Source of the DNA: Poecilobothrus nobilitatus
Lineage: Eukaryota; Arthropoda; Insecta; Diptera; Dolichopodidae
DNA: 64,000 bases
Reading direction: 5' to 3'
Assembly: GCA_947095535.1 (NCBI GenBank)
Contig: OX352772.1
Coordinates: forward strand, 100,473,956-100,537,955
Each line of letters starts with the position of its first letter. Within the stretch, counting starts at the first letter, position 1. A program made the translations under genes and the position numbers. The notes beneath the pieces are model-generated. The model worked only from the letters and a program-made list of their open reading frames with translations. It did not search any database and was not told the origin of the DNA. Positions 59,329 through 64,000 of the stretch are shown piece by piece.

Positions 59329-60230
59329 ACTTATTCTCAGTATACCCATGCAATAAATATATCAACACTTTTTCAGAATTACAATTCAATTCTAAAAACT
59401 CATTAAAAAATCTGTATCTCAATGAACGCAGTATAAAAAATAAAATTGATGAATTTGAAATTATAATTAAACTCTTAAATAATACAATAGACGTAATATG
59501 TATAACGGAAACCTGGGTAAAGCAAAAAGAAGTGAAGTACTTTAATTTTTTTGACTTTTCATCGTCCTATACATGCCGCCCTAATAAACATGGTGGGAGA
59601 TGTGGAATATTTGTAAATAAAAAACATAATTTTTTTGAAGTATACTCGCACAGCAACAATTATGATAATTTTTTAAGTATTAATATAAATAAAAATTCAC
59701 ACTCATTTAATATAATCACTGTATACAGATCACCATCTGAAATAAATTGAAGAATCAAAAATTTCTTTGATAAAAATACATAATATGTGGTTGGTGATTT
59801 CAATTTCAATTTATTTAATAACACTCCAAATATTACACAATACAAAAATTTCTTGTCTAGGAATACACTTTTTATCTGTAATGAAAAAGTCATTACAATA
59901 CATTTATCAAATTCGAACTTAGATCATTTTTATACAAACAACTTAAATGAAAAACTGTCATTGTCCTATGTAAATGTGGATTTGTTAGATCACTATGCTT
60001 TGATAATCGAAGTGTCAAATGTATGCACAAATTATGAACAAATAGATAAGAGTTGTAGGACTGAAGTTCTAAATATAGATATCAAAAAATTAAATGTGTT
60101 ATTGGCAAATGAGCCAATTGTTCTTGATGAATTAAAAAATTGCAAAGAAAGTATTAAGAATTTATTTCCAAATTATCAGAAAAAATCAAAGAAGTTTCGA
60201 GTGTTACAATCAGAAAAAACAACAAAATAA
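59304..60230 (+). pseudogene. LINE-3 ORF2, AP endonuclease
   Basis: Frame 59304-59750: LNERSIKNKIDEFEII, VICITETWVK, GGRCGIFVNKK, ITVYRSPSEIN. Frame 59787-60230: VGDFNFNLF, SNLDHFYTN, LLDHYALIIEV. These are the Asn, Glu, GDFN and DH landmarks of LINE endonucleases. A stop and shift lie between the frames at about 59750. Confidence 0.8.
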
Positions 60231-61560
60231 AAAGCATAAACCATGGATAGACAATGAATTAATCTCAACAGTAAATATAAAAAACTTTTGGCATAAGAAA
60301 ACGATTCATGATAGCTCAAATACAGAATTGCAACGAGTGTACAAATATTATAAAAATAAAGTTACCAGTCTACGTAGAATAAAAAAACGTATGTACTTTC
60401 AAAAAAAATTTGAAGAAAGTAGTTATAACACATCTAAAACTTGGGACTGTATAAATGAAGCTCTTCACAATAGAAATAAAAAAGAAAAATAAATAAGCTT
60501 ATTGAAAGGAATAAGTAATAAATCAAAATAATAAATAAAAATAATCAAAATAAATGAATTCAACAAATATTTTGGAAAAATCGGTGAAAATTTCGTTCCA
60601 GAGTGTCAAGATAGAATCTTTTACGCAAAACGAGTTACTACACAAGCGCTAAAGTTAGAACATGTGGACAAAAATGATATATGTAAAATAATAAAAAGCT
60701 TTAAAAATTCTAACTCAAGAGATTGTTTGAATATGAGTTCTAACATGTTAAAAATTTGAAGTATTCATTTATGTGAGCCTATCGCAATCCTGGTTAATAA
60801 ATCAATAAATGAGGGAGTTGTTCCACAGCAATTAAAAAGTGGAAGGATTGTACCAGTTTTTAAATCGCGAGATAAAGAAGACATGAAGAACTATAGACCG
60901 ATATGCATAACACCAATTTTAGCCAATATTGTTGAAAAAGTCGTGTGAAATCAATTTAATGTATATTTGGAAAAATATAAACTTCTTTCAAAAAAACAGT
61001 ATGGCTTTAAAAATACGTCAAGTACAGAGACCGCACTTGTAGATATGCTATCAAAGGTATAAAAATTTAAAGATGAAAATAAAGTAGTTTCACTCTTATT
61101 TATGTGTCAAAAGCATTCGACACAGTCGATCTACAAATTTTAATAAAAAAATTCATAGTTTCGGTTGAAAGGGATGGCGTACAAATAGTTTGCGTCCTAT
61201 TTAAGCAATCGCTTGCAATACACAAGAATTGGAACATTACAAAGCCAAAACGAACTTGTTAATTCAGGAATACCGCAAGGAAGTATTTTGGACCCTTTAT
61301 TATTCACTTTTTATATAGAAGAATTACAGTAACTTGGGATAAGCGCCGACACATTTCTTTTTGCGGATGATGCATGCTTCATTTTCAAAGCAAATAACTT
61401 TGTTGAACTAGAAGCTATTATGAATGATGAAATCATAAAAATAAAAGAATGGATGACAATGCAAAAATTGACTATAAATTCTAACAAAACTAAATATATG
61501 ATAATTCATACAAGCTCGCCGTCACTATCAGTTTATATATCGCAAAAAAAAGATCGAACA
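60231..61560 (+). pseudogene. LINE-3 ORF2, reverse transcriptase
   Basis: IVPVFKSRDKEDMKNYRPIC, KQYGFKNTSSTETALVDM, KAFDTVDLQI (after a shift), NSGIPQGSILDPLLFTFYI, FLFADDACFIF and WMTMQKLTINSNKTKYMI in order. At least five stops or shifts. Confidence 0.82.
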
Positions 61561-62175
61561 AGTAAAAGTGTTTAAATATCTAGGCTTTTGGATAGATAAC
61601 AAACTCAGATGGGTTACCCATACAGAAAATCTTAGCAAAAAATTAAGCGCAGTTGCTGGAATCTTTGGTAAAGTATCACAATTCATACCAAAAGGTCTAA
61701 AAAATCAATCTACTATGCTCTATTTAACAGTCATCTCAGCTATGGAATTACAATATGGGGAACAACCTGGCAAAAAAATATCGATATTTTACATACTATC
61801 CAAAACAAAGCACTGAAAAACTTGTTTAATTACGATTGGCGTGAAAATACACTGAATATTCACAAACTAAACAACGTATTATTAATAAAGGACGTAATAA
61901 AATTAAAGCTGATATTATACATTCATAGTATAGAGAAAACCCAAATACACACCACAACGAATCTATCGAAACGTGAAGATAAACACCAGATCAATACAAG
62001 AGGTAAAAAATTATTACATATTATAGATTTCAAAAGAACATCTAATTATGGTACTTCAACAACACTTGATATAGGAATTCAACTGTATATCAATCTCAAC
62101 AACAACTTAAAACTTTTAAATGGCAACAAATTTAAGCAAGAATTAACTAAAATATACTTGAATATGTACGAATAA
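61561..62175 (+). pseudogene. LINE-3 ORF2, C-terminal region
   Basis: Frame 61568-61816: FKYLGFWIDNKLRWVTHTEN, KLSAVAGIFGKV. Frame 61822-62175: QINTRGKKLLHIIDFKRTSN, IGIQLYINLNNNLKLLNGNK. Usual post-RT order for this LINE group. Confidence 0.75.
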
Positions 62176-62335
62176 AATAAAAATAATATAGAATAATATA
62201 GAATAGAATAAAAATATGTATCTGCAAATTAAAAACAAATATATTAATTACTCAAATTTAGCATTGTATTATGATCAGTCAGTTGTTTATGCGATATAAT
62301 ATTTAACTTCCTAAATATATTATATTTTTCCTTTT

Positions 62336-64000
62336 TATACCCTACACCTAAAGTATAGGGTATATTAACTTTGGTATGGTGTTTGTGACCACCAAAAGGA
62401 AGCGAGTTAGATATGGACATGTATATATATTCTGAATCAGGATCACCTCCTGAGTCGATTTAACGATGTCCGTCCTCACAAATCCCTTCGCGATGTCCGT
62501 CCCTTCGAAGGGACGATGTCCGTTCCTTCGCACGATAACTCAAAAACTAGTTAAGCTATCTTAATGAAATTTATATAGTAGGTTACTAATTACTAAAGGA
62601 AGGCTAAGTTTGAATCTAGACAAAATCGGTCGATGGGTTCGGATTCTGGAAGCTTCTGAATGATTCCGGAGCAAACGAGATTATCTCCAAAACCAACAAA
62701 GATAGAACCTTTAAATTTTGTACAATTACGTTCCTTCACGTTCGATTTATGTCTCTGAAATTTAAGAAAATTTGGTCCATGGGTTTGGATTTTGGAAACT
62801 TCCGAGCGAGCACCAGAGCAAATGCGATTATCTCCAAAACCAACAAAAATATAACCTTTAAATTTGGCAGAGTGGTGTTCTGTCATGTTTTATTTAAGTC
62901 TCTGAAATTGGAGAGGATTTAGTTCATGGGTTCGGATCTTGGAAGCTTCCGAACGAGTCAAAGAGCAAACGAGTATATCTCCACAACCAACAAAGATAGA
63001 ACCTTTATTTTTTTTTCAGTACAAGAGTGTGCTGTTATATTTCCTTTTCCATAAAATTGGAAACTGACATTTGAAAGAATTTGAACCATGGGTTCGTATT
63101 TTGGAAGCTTCCGAACGAGCCCCAGAGCAAACGAGATTATCTCCAAAACCAACAAAGATAGAATCTTTAAATTTTTTAAAACGATGTTCCTTCCCGTTTG
63201 ATTTATGTCTCTGAAATTTAAGAGGATGTGGTCCATGGGTTTGGAATTTGGAAGCTTCCGAACGAGCCCCAGAGCAAATCTGATTATCTCCAAAACCAAC
63301 AAAGATGTAACCTTTAAATTTGGCAGAATGGTGTTCATTCATGTTTGATTTAGATGTCTGAAATTTGAGAGGATGTGGTCCTTGGGTTCGGGTTTTGGAA
63401 GCTTCCGAACGAGCCCGAAAGCAAATGAGATTATCTCCGAAAGCAACAAAGATATAACCTTTAAATTAGGCAGAATGGTGTTCCTTCATGTTTGATTTAA
63501 GTTTCTGAAATTTGTGAGGATTTGGTCCATGGGTTCAAATCTTCGAAGCTTCCGGAGGAGCCCCAGAGCAAAGCACCCTTGTACTATACAAGGGTGTTCT
63601 GTTATTTTTCCTTTTCTGTAAAATGGAAAACTGACATTTGAAAGAATTTGAACCATTGGTTCGTATTTTGGAAATTTCTGGACGAGCACAAGAACAAACG
63701 ACCATATCTCCAAAACCAACAAAAGTAGAACCTTTAAATTTGGTACAATGGTGTTCTGGCATGTTTTCTTTATGTTCCTGAGATGGATTCTTGGGTTCAT
63801 GTTCCTCAGATGGAAAGTGAAAGTTCTTACAATGGTGCCAAGCATATCCCAAGAGGATGCCTCTTTTACGTTCCTGAAATTCGAGTTGAATAAGACAGAA
63901 AAGGGAAAAAGTTCAAGCAGCTGCCAAAAAAACTTATGTATTTTTAATTTAATTCGAATTATTCAGGTGTAGGGTGTATTAATAAGTCGGTTACATCGAC
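62336..64000 (+). repeat. Repeat C, long copy C4 (about eight tandem units; cut by window end)
   Basis: Full 5' end: TATACCCTACACCTAAAGTA with adjacent inverted copy, AAGGAAGCGAGTTAGATATG, CTCCTGAGTCGATTTAACGA, GTCC blocks with a perfect 18-base palindrome CGTCCCTTCGAAGGGACG, and AACTAGTTAAGCTATCTT. Units of about 147 bp start near 62635, 62782, 62928, 63090, 63237, 63384, 63532 and 63658. The 3' motif AGGTGTAGGGTGTATT is at 63965-63980 and the window ends inside the stem-loop. Small open frames on both strands are repeat shadows. Confidence 0.9.

Larger units (their letters stand above)
58035..62215 (+). mobile_element. Degenerate LINE with PHD-finger ORF1 (LINE-3)
   Basis: Plus-strand LINE with ORF1 (PHD finger, coiled coil, C-terminal domain) and ORF2 (endonuclease, RT), ending in AAATAAAAATAATATAGAAT units at about 62170-62215. 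Many stops and shifts. ORF1 architecture differs from LINE-1/2, so it is another family. Confidence 0.87.

Noticed and set aside
62593..63972. Repeated short frames with KFKGYIFVGFGD-type motifs
   Set aside because: Same repeat C units, not a repeat protein: unit length is not a constant multiple of three.

Overview
This window looks like AT-rich insect DNA, most likely from a fly. The evidence is the content: insect-type errantivirus (gypsy/env) remnants, mdg1/412-like integrase, a DD41D mariner, CR1/jockey-group LINEs, and several gene-less families that begin with a hairpin followed by GTCC runs, a layout familiar from Drosophila-type DINE/Helentron repeats. I see no confident host gene, rRNA gene, functional tRNA gene or CRISPR array. 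Nearly everything recognisable is a transposable element, often nested in another.

Layout: 1-4764 is a nearly complete LINE (+). 4765-6937 holds repeat-B and repeat-A copies around a minus-strand gypsy integrase fragment. 7755-9615 is a repeat-B copy split by a 1.3 kb mariner (7991-9288). 11.1-21.0 kb is an errantivirus-like provirus remnant (integrase, env, candidate 3' LTR) opened by a minus-strand LINE (11.5-16.7 kb), a repeat-A copy and a repeat-C copy. 22.0-31.7 kb is a second Ty3/gypsy element, heavily deleted, with inverted 350 bp MITEs and a near-identical 3.2-3.35 kb tandem duplication. 32.5-39.0 kb is a broad inverted arrangement of repeat B around a repeat-A copy. 39.5-40.8 kb carries a broken gene of an unidentified insect repeat-protein family. 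41.3-49.8 kb packs repeat C, repeat A, a LINE tail, a tRNA-headed SINE, an env fragment and a long-TIR foldback element. 49.8-54.3 kb has a minus-strand LINE remnant next to a palindrome made of two opposed gag heads. 56.1-58.0 kb has a repeat-A fragment and a 147 bp minisatellite. 58.0-62.2 kb is a third large LINE with a PHD-finger ORF1. 62.3-64.0 kb is a repeat-C copy with about eight 147 bp tandem units, cut by the window end.

The most coherent new pattern is that repeat families A, B and C, which differ in sequence, share one architecture: a 5' terminal motif followed at once by its inverted copy, a GTCC run, a gene-less body with internal tandem units, an inverted copy of the 5' motif near the 3' end, then a short stem-loop and a T-rich end. 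This fits non-autonomous Helentron/DINE-like elements. A second candidate novelty is a conserved domain of about 105 residues at the end of ORF1 in two of the LINEs, encoded over the start of ORF2. All assignments come from reading the sequence; no database search was run.
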